From positions 1-8,710 of the forward strand of contig CAIYQJ010000369.1 in the NCBI GenBank assembly GCA_903928275.1: DNA of 8,710 nucleotides. The letters run 5' to 3'. This document shows, piece after piece, positions 1 through 5,935 of this stretch (positions are counted from its first letter, which is position 1; every line of letters begins with the position of its first letter). The notes beneath the pieces were generated by a model. It searched no databases. It saw nothing but the letters and a program-made list of their open reading frames with translations, and was not told the DNA's origin. This DNA is from an uncultured Chloroflexota bacterium (GTDB lineage: Bacteria > Chloroflexota > Limnocylindria > Limnocylindrales > CSP1-4). The translations under genes were made by a program, and so were the position numbers.

Positions 1-429
1 CGCGGCGTTCAGCCCGGGCGTGGCCGGGGTCACCGACCCGGCGGACCCGGCGTTCGGATCGGCGGAGGTCCAGCTCGACGGTCTCGAGCGTCTCTGGGGG
101 CCGGAACCGGTCCTCGTGGGCCGGGTCGGCGCGGCGCTCGCGCCCCTGCTCCCCGGCCGCCCGCTCGCGGGGATCGCGGGGACACGGTTCGCGGCGGCGC
201 CTCCCACGACGGCCCGAGGCGCGCCGCCACGGCCGCGGCGAACCGCGTCCCGGCGATCCCGGCGAGCGGTCGCCCGGGCAGGAGCGGCGCGAGAGCCGCG
301 GCGACCCGCGCGACGAGGACCGGCTCCGGCCCCCAGAGGCGCTCGAGGCCGTCGAGCTGGACCTCGGCCGACCCGAACGCCGGGTCCGTCGGGTCCGTGA
401 CGCCGATCACCCCCGGGCTGAACGCCGCG
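1..429. repeat. Imperfect inverted repeat of an imuB segment (199-bp arms, 31-bp spacer)
   Basis: Positions 1-199 pair with the reverse complement of 231-429 without any gap (position i matches 430-i). By hand count 26 of 199 positions differ, about 87% identity. Both arms encode the same ImuB stretch (residues 106-171 of the minus-strand gene) with only four amino-acid differences, and most base changes are at third codon positions. The spacer 200-230 is not part of the symmetry: it simply continues the minus-strand copy. The window begins inside arm 1, so the true left limit is unknown. The arrangement could be a foldback chimera at a contig end, joining two related strains, or a real inverted duplication followed by divergence. 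Confidence 0.9.
2..199 (+). pseudogene. imuB: Second ImuB-like fragment, inverted and partial
   Basis: Reading from position 2 on the plus strand gives 66 codons homologous to the minus-strand ImuB, including AAFSPGV, EVQLDGLERLWGPEPVLV and GIAGTRFAAA. It differs from the other copy by A/I, A/T, G/A and G/A. The fragment is open to the left edge and stops matching ImuB abruptly after the FAAA codons at 199; beyond that the frame runs through antisense of the other copy to a stop near 400 and has no ImuB character. The mainly synonymous differences show that both copies evolved under protein-level constraint, so this was part of a working gene in its source genome. It is a broken copy here, whether by rearrangement or by misassembly. 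Confidence 0.7.
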
Positions 430-743
430 AGGCGCTCGAGCGCGGCCGTCATCGCCGCGGCGTCCGCGACCGGGTCCGCGTCCACGAACGTGGCCTCAGG
501 CGCGAGCCGGTGCGCGCTCCCGAGCGGCATCCCGCGACGGACGCCCATCGCCCGCGCCTCCGGGCTCATGTCCAGCACGGGCCCATCCGTCCACGGCATC
601 CCGCCGAGGACGATCGGTCCCGACGGCGGCACGGCCGCGGCCGTCCCTCCATCCGGCGTCGCGATCGCGGGCATCACCGCTCCCGTACGCGTCCGGGAGA
701 GGGCGAGCGGGAGGTGGGGCCAGGCGAGATGGAGGAGGCGCAT
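200..743 (-). CDS. imuB: ImuB-like Y-family DNA polymerase homologue, 3' truncated
   Basis: The first 181 codons encode the N-terminal part of an ImuB/DinB-type protein: an opening MRLLHLAWPHLPLAL, then SPEARAMGVRRGMPL (residues 60-74), FSPGV (108-112), EVQLDGLERLWG (127-138) and GIAGTRFAAAVAAR (162-175). These match the usual order of Y-family palm and fingers motifs. The acidic DxD near the N-terminus and the S-x-DE motif of active Y-family enzymes are absent, as expected for ImuB, which is known as a non-catalytic scaffold of the ImuA-ImuB-DnaE2 mutasome in translesion synthesis. ATG at 743 is chosen because the family motif starts there. There is no clear Shine-Dalgarno, and it overlaps the end of imuA, suggesting translational coupling. 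The frame stays open to 30, but after about 200 it reads through the inverted junction. A full ImuB is usually 400-550 residues, so most of the protein is missing. Confidence 0.75.
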
Positions 744-1695
744 GTGGATCGATGACGTCCCGATCGAGGTCGTGAAGGAGGTCGGGGTGGAGGAGACAGC
801 GATCGCGGACCCCGCCCTCCGCGTAGAGGATCCGGAGGTCCGCCCGTCTGTCCGGTGGTCCGGCCCGTTCCTTCTCGACGATGACCTCCGTCCGCTGTCC
901 CACCACCTCCCGGCCCAGGCGGATCCACGCCCGTCGGCGGAGCCGGAGCCGGAGCCCCGACGCCTCCGCGAAGGCCCCCGCCGCGGCCGATGAGAGGCCA
1001 CCCGGTTGCAGGAGCACGAGGAGGGCGCCCGCACGACGGGCGATCGCCGCGAGACGGAGGAGGCGCTCGGGGAGCCGATCGCCCGGGGCTCCGGGCCGGT
1101 CAGGCAGGTCCACGACGAGGACGTCCACCGCGGCCGATCGGAGGAGCTCCGCGCCGAGGTCGATCCCCTCGGCGGCCGTCCGCGGCGCGACGACGACGAG
1201 CTCGTCGAGGCGGACACCGCGCGCTGCCGCCTCCACCGGGTCCAGCGACCGCGCCCCGTCCACGTACGCGACGAGGCAGCCCGCCGCCTGGGCCTCGGCG
1301 ACGACCCGGAGCACGAGCGTGGTCCTGCCGCTCCCGACCTCCCCCGTGATCGTGGCGGTGGTGGCGCGGGGGAGGCCGCCCGCACCGAGGAGCGCGTCGA
1401 GCGCGGCGAAGCCGGTGGGGACGACGGCACCGAGCCCCCCGGGCGCGGGGCGCCGCGCGGGTCCGGGGAGAGGCGCTCCGCCCGGCAGCGGGATGGGCCG
1501 CGCCGGGCCGGGGAACGGGCCGGAACCGTGGCCGGGAAGCGTGCGGGGGCCCGCGGCCGGATCGCCGGGCACCTCGACCGGCAGGGGCGCCGCGGCGAGG
1601 GCGCCGAACACCTCCGTGGCCGGCCGCGGGGCGGCCGCACCCCAGCGCGAGCGCATGTCAGCGAGGGTGGCGAGGCGGTCCGGCGCGGTGGTCAT
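496..1695 (-). CDS. imuA: ImuA-like RecA-fold mutagenesis protein
   Basis: This 399-residue frame encodes a RecA-like ATPase fold: GGLPRATTATITGEVGSGRTTL (residues 106-127) includes a Walker A-like loop, AYVDGARSLDPVEAAARGV (143-161) matches the RecA stretch after Walker A, and VDVLVVDLPD (190-199) is Walker B. RRRAWIRLGREVVGQRTEVIVEKERAGPP (253-281) resembles the ImuA C-terminal core. Residues 35-90 are Pro/Gly-rich and probably unstructured. The Walker A lysine is replaced by Arg124, so ATP hydrolysis may be weak or lost. ATG 1695 lies just after the promoter. The last 83 codons or so overlap imuB in another frame and look like low-complexity shadow sequence, so the true protein may end near residue 315. 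ImuA recruits ImuB and DnaE2 in SOS mutagenesis. The LexA box and adjacent imuB support the call. Confidence 0.8.
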   Translation of the reverse strand: MTTAPDRLATLADMRSRWGAAAPRPATEVFGALAAAPLPVEVPGDPAAGPRTLPGHGSGPFPGPARPIPLPGGAPLPGPARRPAPGGLGAVVPTGFAALDALLGAGGLPRATTATITGEVGSGRTTLVLRVVAEAQAAGCLVAYVDGARSLDPVEAAARGVRLDELVVVAPRTAAEGIDLGAELLRSAAVDVLVVDLPDRPGAPGDRLPERLLRLAAIARRAGALLVLLQPGGLSSAAAGAFAEASGLRLRLRRRAWIRLGREVVGQRTEVIVEKERAGPPDRRADLRILYAEGGVRDRCLLHPDLLHDLDRDVIDPHAPPPSRLAPPPARPLPDAYGSGDARDRDAGWRDGRGRAAVGTDRPRRDAVDGWARAGHEPGGAGDGRPSRDAARERAPARA

Positions 1696-1705
1696 CGGAC
1701 ACCTA

Positions 1706-1733
1706 ATGATAGAACGGATGTTCTATCTGTCAA
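1706..1733 (-). promoter_or_regulatory. imuA promoter with nested LexA (SOS) box
   Basis: On the minus strand TTGACA (1733-1728) is a perfect -35, and TATCAT (1711-1706) is a 5/6 -10, separated by 16 bp. The spacer and -10 edge hold a perfect 20-bp palindrome at 1708-1727, GATAGAAC-GGAT-GTTCTATC on the plus strand. Its core matches the GAACN4GTTC LexA consensus known from Gram-positive bacteria. LexA bound here would block RNA polymerase directly. The predicted transcription start is only about 4 nt before the ATG at 1695, so the message would be nearly leaderless; the AGGTG seen before the ATG would fall at or upstream of the transcript end. Confidence 0.88.
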
Positions 1734-1803
1734 GGCCCAGACGGCGCTCCGGAGAGCCTGCGATCCGCCCGCATGCAGCTCGTCGTGCCGACGTCGAGGC
1801 CCA

Positions 1804-3258
1804 TCATGCCGCGCCGTCGAGGCGGTACGCCTGCTTCGCCAGGCCGGACGCGAGCTCCGCGGCCATCTCGGATGCCGCCGCCTCGTCGACGACGTGGCGC
1901 ACGACGAGGCCCGCGAGCCAGTTCGCGCTGGCGCGCCGCCAGACATCGTGGCGTGCCGGTATCGAGCAGAAGGCGCGCGTGTCGTCGGCGAAACCGGAGA
2001 GGTTGTGGATCCCGGCCGTCTCGGTGACCGCGTCGAGGTAGCGGGCGATGCCGTTGGGGCTGTCGTGGAACCACCACGGCGGCCCGATCCGGAGCGCGGG
2101 GTAGTGGCCGGCGAGCGGCGCGAGCTCCCGGGAGTAGACGGTCTCGTCGAGCGTGAACAGGATGAGCCGAAGGCGCGGGTCGTTCCCGAACAGGTCGAGG
2201 AGGGGCCGCAGGTTCCGCGTGAGCTCCGCGGCGACAGGGATGTCGGCGCCCATGTCGGGCCCGAACCGCTCGAAGACCGCAGCGTCGTGGTCGCGGAACG
2301 ACCCCACGTGGAGCTGCATGACGAGCCCGTCATCGACGCTCATCCGGGCGAGCTCCATGAGCAGGTGGCCGGTGAAGCGTCGCGCGTCCGCTGCCGACGC
2401 CTCACCGCGGAGCGCACGGCCGAGGATCGCGTCGGCCTCCGACGGCGCCAGCCGACCCGTGTACGCGGTCTCGGCTCCGTGGTCCGTGGCGACCGCACCG
2501 AGCGACCGGAAGTGCGCCCGGCGCTCCTCGAGCGCCGCGACGAGACCCGCCGTCGTCGAGATCTCGCGCCCGACCGCGGTCGAGAGCGCGTCGAGCCGGG
2601 TCCGCCAGCCCGGGGCGCCGAGGTTCACGACGCCGTCGGGCCGGAACGCGGGCCGGACGTCCCCGGGCCAGCCAGACGCGCGGATCGCCCGGTGTGCGTC
2701 CAGCGGGTCGGCGGCGTCGTCGGTCGTGCAGAGCGTCTCGATCCGGAACCGCTCGAAGAGGGCACGCGGGCGGAAAGCCGGCTGCGCGAGCTTCGACTCG
2801 ATCTCATCGTAGACCGCCTGCGCGTTCTCGCTCGCGAGCGGTTCGTCGATCCCGAAGACCTCGACGAGCTCCCACGACAGCCAGGCGCCGGACGGCGTGC
2901 CGCGGAAGAGGCGCTGGTTGTCCGCGAAGACCTGCCAGGCACGGCGGTGATCGGCCTCGGGCGCGGGCCGCCGACCGCCCGGGGGAGCACCGGCGCGGAG
3001 CGGGATCCCCAGCGCGTCGAGCGGGATCCCCTGGGAGTGGAGCATCCGGAAGACGTAGTGGTCCGGGATGATGAAGAGGTCGGTCGGCGTGCCGAAAGCC
3101 GCATCCGGGTCCGCGAGCAGCCGGGGATCCACGTGCCCGTGCGGGCTCACGATCGGGAGCGCGGCCACGGACCGGTAGAGCTCGCGGGCGACACGCCGCT
3201 GGGCAGGGTCCGACGCGAAGAACCGGTCGGCTGCGGGTGGTGACGATCGAGCGGTCAT
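1804..3258 (-). CDS. uxaC: Uronate isomerase (glucuronate/galacturonate isomerase)
   Basis: A 484-residue protein that fits UxaC (usually about 470 residues), an amidohydrolase-superfamily enzyme that interconverts D-glucuronate with D-fructuronate and D-galacturonate with D-tagaturonate in the cytoplasm, the first step of hexuronate breakdown. Visible motifs are PHGHVDP (39-45, metal-binding HxH), CTTDD (177-181), MQLHVG (314-319), GPPWWFHDS (392-400) and DDTRAFCSIPARHDVWRR (425-442), the counterparts of the family's CTTDD, MQLH, WWF and DSRSF...TRHEYFRR motifs. ATG 3258 is preferred over an upstream ATG at 3336 because a GGAGAGG Shine-Dalgarno sits just before it and the family starts here. 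It is transcribed away from the aldo/keto reductase, with a mirrored motif in the shared control region. No other uronate genes (uxaA, uxaB, kdgK) lie in the window. A related amidohydrolase on another sugar acid is possible but less likely. Confidence 0.9.
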   Translation of the reverse strand: MTARSSPPAADRFFASDPAQRRVARELYRSVAALPIVSPHGHVDPRLLADPDAAFGTPTDLFIIPDHYVFRMLHSQGIPLDALGIPLRAGAPPGGRRPAPEADHRRAWQVFADNQRLFRGTPSGAWLSWELVEVFGIDEPLASENAQAVYDEIESKLAQPAFRPRALFERFRIETLCTTDDAADPLDAHRAIRASGWPGDVRPAFRPDGVVNLGAPGWRTRLDALSTAVGREISTTAGLVAALEERRAHFRSLGAVATDHGAETAYTGRLAPSEADAILGRALRGEASAADARRFTGHLLMELARMSVDDGLVMQLHVGSFRDHDAAVFERFGPDMGADIPVAAELTRNLRPLLDLFGNDPRLRLILFTLDETVYSRELAPLAGHYPALRIGPPWWFHDSPNGIARYLDAVTETAGIHNLSGFADDTRAFCSIPARHDVWRRASANWLAGLVVRHVVDEAAASEMAAELASGLAKQAYRLDGAA

Positions 3259-3274
3259 GACCTCTCCGGACGCT

Positions 3275-3363
3275 CCCGGATGGTAGCCGACCGAGGTCCA
3301 CGGGGCGGCGCTCCAGGCTGACGATCGGTGGCGCACGCGCCGTCGGTCGGACGTAGCATCGGG
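3275..3363. promoter_or_regulatory. Divergent uxaC / aldo-keto reductase control region with mirrored motifs
   Basis: The 125-bp gap between the two start codons holds a mirrored element. On the plus strand TCGGTCGG (3343-3350) precedes TAGCAT (3354-3359) and then CGGG. On the minus strand TCGGTCGG (3294-3287) precedes TACCAT (3285-3280) and then CCGGG. The TA[G/C]CAT boxes resemble -10 elements and end 24 and 21 nt before the reductase and uxaC starts, leaving short leaders that include each Shine-Dalgarno. No good -35 is found on either side, which would suit activator-dependent promoters with TCGGTCGG as a half-site. The function is inferred; only the symmetry is seen. Confidence 0.4.
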
Positions 3364-3370
3364 CCGGACG

Positions 3371-3379
3371 AAGGAGGTG
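3371..3379 (+). promoter_or_regulatory. Strong Shine-Dalgarno of the aldo/keto reductase
   Basis: AAGGAGGTG lies 4 nt before the ATG at 3384 and is close to perfectly complementary to the 16S rRNA tail. It fixes this start rather than the alternative frame opening at 3377. Confidence 0.85.
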
Positions 3380-3383
3380 CACC

Positions 3384-4367
3384 ATGCGGTATCGGCGGCT
3401 CGGGAAGTCCGGCTACGACGTGAGCGAGGTCGGCTTCGGAGCGTGGCAGCTCGGCGCGGATTGGGGCGCGGTGGACGAGTCGACGGCGATGGCCACGCTC
3501 CACGCGGCCGCGGACGCGGGCATCACGTTCTACGACACGGCCGACGTCTACGGCGACGGCCGGAGCGAGCGGCTCGTCGGGCGGTTCCTCCGGGAGCGAT
3601 CCGACCGCCGCCTCGTCGTCGCGACGAAGATGTGCCGCCGCGTCCCCCAGGAGATGGCCGGCTACACGCCGGAGGCATTCCGCGGCTGGCTGGAGCGGAG
3701 CCGCGAGAACCTGGGGCTCGAGACGATCCCGCTCGTCCAGCTCCACTGCCCCCTCACCGCCGTCTACTACACGCCGGAGATCTTCGCGGCGCTCGACGAG
3801 CTCGTGGCCGACCGGCTCATCGCGTACTACGGCGTGTCGGTCGAGAAGGTGGAGGAGGGGCTCATCGCGATCGAGAACCCGGGGATCGCGAGCGTGCAGA
3901 TCATCTTCAATGTCCTCCGGCAGCGGCCGGCCGAGCGGTTCCTCGCGGCCGCGGGCGCCGCCGACGTCGGCGTCATCGTCCGCGTGCCGCTCGCGTCGGG
4001 ACTGCTCACCGGGAAGCTCACGGCCGACAGCGCCTTCGCTGCGGACGACCACCGGAGCTACAACCGGGCCGGAGCGGCGTTCGACGTCGGCGAGACGTTC
4101 GCCGGGGTGCCCTTCGACGTGGGCCTGCGGGCGGTCGAGGAGCTCCGGCCGCTCGTGCCGCCGGGTGCGTCGATGGCCCAGCTCGCCCTCCGCTGGATCC
4201 TCATGAACGGCGCCGTCAGCACGACGATCCCGGGCGCGAAGACGCCGGAGATGGCCCGGGCGAACGCCGCATCCTCCGACCTGGCGCCGCTCCCGCCGGA
4301 GACGATGGAAGCGATCCGCGCGATCTACCGACGGACCGCGGCGCCGCACGTCCACACCCGCTGGTAG
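3384..4367 (+). CDS. Aldo/keto reductase family oxidoreductase
   Basis: A 327-residue (alpha/beta)8-barrel NADP(H)-dependent oxidoreductase. MRYRRLGKSGYDVSEVGFGAWQLG is the usual family opening. The catalytic tetrad is visible as Asp51 and Tyr56 (FYDTADVYGDGRSE), Lys82 (VVATKMC) and His121 (LVQLHCP). Near the C-terminus AQLALRWILMNGAVSTTIPGAKTPE (265-289) forms the cofactor phosphate-binding region. Length and motifs fit the YajO/YdhF/Tas-like bacterial group, which reduces aldehydes and ketones, often sugar-derived; the true substrate cannot be read from sequence. The gene has its own strong Shine-Dalgarno and is divergent from uxaC with a mirrored promoter motif, so a role with sugar acids or aldoses is plausible but inferred. 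No truncation or missing catalytic residue is seen. Confidence 0.93.
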   Translation: MRYRRLGKSGYDVSEVGFGAWQLGADWGAVDESTAMATLHAAADAGITFYDTADVYGDGRSERLVGRFLRERSDRRLVVATKMCRRVPQEMAGYTPEAFRGWLERSRENLGLETIPLVQLHCPLTAVYYTPEIFAALDELVADRLIAYYGVSVEKVEEGLIAIENPGIASVQIIFNVLRQRPAERFLAAAGAADVGVIVRVPLASGLLTGKLTADSAFAADDHRSYNRAGAAFDVGETFAGVPFDVGLRAVEELRPLVPPGASMAQLALRWILMNGAVSTTIPGAKTPEMARANAASSDLAPLPPETMEAIRAIYRRTAAPHVHTRW

Positions 4368-4407
4368 GACGCGGCGATCGAAGCTCGGCGGACCGGCGCG
4401 CCGGGCC

Positions 4408-4446
4408 GGAGGCCGGGGGGCGGACCGCCTCCGCCCCGCGGCCTCT
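4408..4446 (+). terminator. Hairpin downstream of the aldo/keto reductase
   Basis: An inner perfect 8-bp stem GGGGCGGA/TCCGCCCC (4417-4424 and 4430-4437, loop CCGCC) is flanked by an outer stem GAGGCC/GGCCTC (4409-4414 and 4440-4445), with one extra G-C pair and one mismatch between them. It begins about 40 nt after the reductase stop, in a gap between convergent genes. No T-run follows, so it is terminator-like rather than a textbook intrinsic terminator, as is common in very GC-rich genomes. Confidence 0.55.
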
Positions 4447-4457
4447 GCCCCGGCGAC

Positions 4458-4541
4458 TTGATCACATCGTCCCCGGGTGACCGTTAGCGCACGGTGGCCC
4501 CCGGATCCTTGTCATACGGTCGCCCGGTGACCGCTAGACGG
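4458..4541 (+). repeat. Two-copy imperfect direct repeat
   Basis: Unit 1 (4458-4494) and unit 2 (4509-4541) share the order TTG-TCA, then CCCGG, then GTGACCG(T/C)TAG, then ACGG, with short indels, 51 bp apart. The most conserved part is CCGG(G)TGACCGYTAG. The role is unknown; it could be a pair of protein-binding sites or the remains of a small duplication. Confidence 0.5.
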
Positions 4542-4634
4542 CTCCCGACGGCGGGCGGCGGCGGAGTGGCGGAAGGCGCTCGGACGCCGCTTGTGCGAGT
4601 GCGCTTCGGCCCGACTCGGCCGCAGGCGCCGCTT

Positions 4635-4678
4635 CGGCCGCGTGCAGCTGCTCACCGCGCGGTGCGGCGGCGCGGCCG
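4635..4678 (-). terminator. Possible terminator hairpin of the EamA transporter gene
   Basis: CGGCCGCG (4635-4642) pairs with CGCGGCCG (4671-4678) around a loop that itself contains the perfect palindromes GCAGCTGC (4644-4651) and CACCGCGCGGTG (4653-4664). It starts about 30 nt past the stop of the minus-strand transporter gene. There is no T-run on the minus strand, so the call is tentative. Confidence 0.35.
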
Positions 4679-4709
4679 GGGCCATGGGCCCTACCTCGGA
4701 CTCCTCCCG

Positions 4710-5684
4710 TCAGCCGAGCGCGACGAGGCCGATCCCAGCGAACACGAGCCCGATCCCCGCCCACTGGACGGGCCGGGGCCGTTCGTGGAACAGCAGGACG
4801 CCGGCCGTCACGGTGACCGTGGGGCCGAGTGAGCTCGCGAGCGACACGAGCCAGGCCGGTGCGACCTGGAGGCCGTAGGCGAACGCCACGAATCCGAACG
4901 TCTCGAGGAACCCGGCCGTCACCAGCAGCGCGTAGGGGTGCGCGCCCAGCCGGTCGCGGATACGCCGGCCGCCGGCGGTGCCGCCCGCGGGCGACGGAGA
5001 GACCGCCTCCAGGTCGATCGGCGGCTCCGGCTCCGGCGCGAGCGGCGGCATGTCGGACGGGACGATGCCGCGCCGCCGGACGACGAGGTAGAGCGCGACG
5101 AGCGTCCCGGCGTTGACGATGCGCGCGACCATCGATGCGCCGAGCCACCCGGCCTCCCGGATCGGCTGCGCGAGCAGGACGATGCTCACGGACCAGGCGA
5201 CGAGCGACACGAGAGCGAACGGCACGCCGGGACCGGAGAAGCTCGGCCGGCGTCCGCCGCGGCCGATCGTGATGCCGGCGACCGCGATCCCGACGGTGGC
5301 CGCGACGGCACCGGCGACCTGCACCGGTGCCGGCCGCTCGCCGAGCACCACGACGGCGAGGAGGGAGGCGAGGCCGCCGTACACGGCGACGGTGGGGCTC
5401 ACGACGGAGACCGGGCCCAGGCGGAGCGCCGTGTAGAAGCAGGCGAAGCCGACGCTGGAGACTGCGCCCGAGGCCGCGGCGAGCAGGATGGCGTTGGGAT
5501 CGGTCGGGAAGGGAGCACCGGTCGCGAGGCCGTACCCCACGATGAGGAGGCACGAGGTCCCCACGACCGCCGTGGCGGAGGTCACCCCGCCGACGCGCCG
5601 GCCGGCGAACGCGACGAGGACGTCCAGCGTCCCCCACATCGCGGCCGCCATCAACCCCAGCGCGAGCCCGCTCGTCATCTCCAC
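4710..5684 (-). CDS. EamA/DMT-family membrane transporter
   Basis: A 324-residue integral membrane protein with about ten hydrophobic helices arranged as two EamA repeats. The repeats end in matching motifs, VVLGERPAPVQVAG (112-125) and LLFHERPRPVQWAG (297-310), each followed by a final helix, which shows the internal duplication typical of the drug/metabolite transporter superfamily. Members export or import metabolites, amino acids or drugs across the cytoplasmic membrane; the substrate is unknown. A long, Pro- and Glu-rich loop (about 205-247) separates helices 7 and 8 and is longer than usual. The start is either GTG 5684 or ATG 5678; no good Shine-Dalgarno decides it (GGAG directly touches the ATG). 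The gene runs towards the aldo/keto reductase and away from the tRNA, and appears to be a single-gene unit. Confidence 0.88.
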   Translation of the reverse strand: MEMTSGLALGLMAAAMWGTLDVLVAFAGRRVGGVTSATAVVGTSCLLIVGYGLATGAPFPTDPNAILLAAASGAVSSVGFACFYTALRLGPVSVVSPTVAVYGGLASLLAVVVLGERPAPVQVAGAVAATVGIAVAGITIGRGGRRPSFSGPGVPFALVSLVAWSVSIVLLAQPIREAGWLGASMVARIVNAGTLVALYLVVRRRGIVPSDMPPLAPEPEPPIDLEAVSPSPAGGTAGGRRIRDRLGAHPYALLVTAGFLETFGFVAFAYGLQVAPAWLVSLASSLGPTVTVTAGVLLFHERPRPVQWAGIGLVFAGIGLVALG

Positions 5685-5781
5685 GCGCGTATGGTGCGCG
5701 CGACGAGGTCGAGTCGCCCGGGCGGAGGGAGTCCGCGGGCGGGCCCGGGATCGACCGGCGGGTCCGCGCCGGGCCCTGTGC

Positions 5782-5787
5782 TAGAAT
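5782..5787 (+). promoter_or_regulatory. -10 element of the tRNA-Ala gene
   Basis: TAGAAT matches the -10 consensus at 5 of 6 positions and lies 14 nt before the tRNA 5' end, giving a leader of about 8 nt. No convincing -35 is seen at 16-18 bp. Confidence 0.55.
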
Positions 5788-5801
5788 CAGATTCCACGCG
5801 T

Positions 5802-5877
5802 GGGGATGTAGCTCAGCCGGAAGAGCACCGCGTTCGCATCGCGGGGGTCAGGGGTTCGAGTCCCCTCATCTCCACCA
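5802..5877 (+). tRNA. tRNA-Ala(CGC)
   Basis: A full cloverleaf can be folded. The acceptor stem GGGATG-type arm 5802-5808 pairs with 5867-5873 and includes a G3-U70 wobble, the alanine identity element. The D stem is GCTC/GAGC (5811-5814, 5823-5826). The anticodon stem CCGCG/CGCGG encloses the loop TTCGCAT, with anticodon CGC at 5835-5837. A five-base variable loop and a T arm AGGGG-TTCGAGT-CCCCT follow. The discriminator is A5874 and the CCA tail is encoded (5875-5877). It reads GCG codons, which are abundant in this GC-rich genome. Confidence 0.97.
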
Positions 5878-5880
5878 CCG

Positions 5881-5903
5881 CCCCGTCGGTCCCGCCGGCG
5901 GGG
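5881..5903 (+). terminator. tRNA-Ala terminator hairpin
   Basis: A 9-bp stem (5881-5889 with 5895-5903, one wobble pair) closes a five-base loop TCCCG and is followed by TTCGTCGTGT, a weak T-rich tail. It starts 3 nt after the CCA end. Confidence 0.65.
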
Positions 5904-5935
5904 TTCGTCGTGTCCCGGGGTCGCCGGCGAGCCCC

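Larger units (their letters stand above)
4368..4709. other. Convergent intergenic region, no gene
   Basis: The 342 bp between the reductase stop and the transporter stop hold the hairpin at 4408-4446, a two-copy imperfect direct repeat at 4458-4541, and a second hairpin at 4635-4678. The rest is GC-rich and includes two copies of CGCTTCGGCC near 4602 and 4630. Open frames here give low-complexity Arg/Gly/Pro peptides and I do not accept any as a gene. Confidence 0.7.

Noticed and set aside
1006..3243. A 745-codon open frame on the plus strand across imuA and uxaC
   Set aside because: It is antisense to two well-supported genes, is almost wholly Arg/Gly/Glu/Asp/Pro/Val low-complexity sequence, and has no domain. 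It is the usual by-product of high GC.
3318..3336. -35 element for the aldo/keto reductase (CTGACG near 3318)
   Set aside because: It lies about 30 bp from the candidate -10, too far for a standard promoter.
3255..4355. Long minus-strand frame opposite the aldo/keto reductase
   Set aside because: Low-complexity antisense shadow; the plus-strand gene has a full catalytic tetrad and a strong ribosome site.
4494..4832. Possible small gene in the convergent gap
   Set aside because: No ribosome site, low-complexity product, overlaps hairpins and the 3' end of the transporter gene.
5802..5877. tRNA-Ala as an integration (att) site for a mobile element
   Set aside because: No integrase, no repeated tRNA 3' end downstream, and the neighbours are ordinary chromosomal genes.
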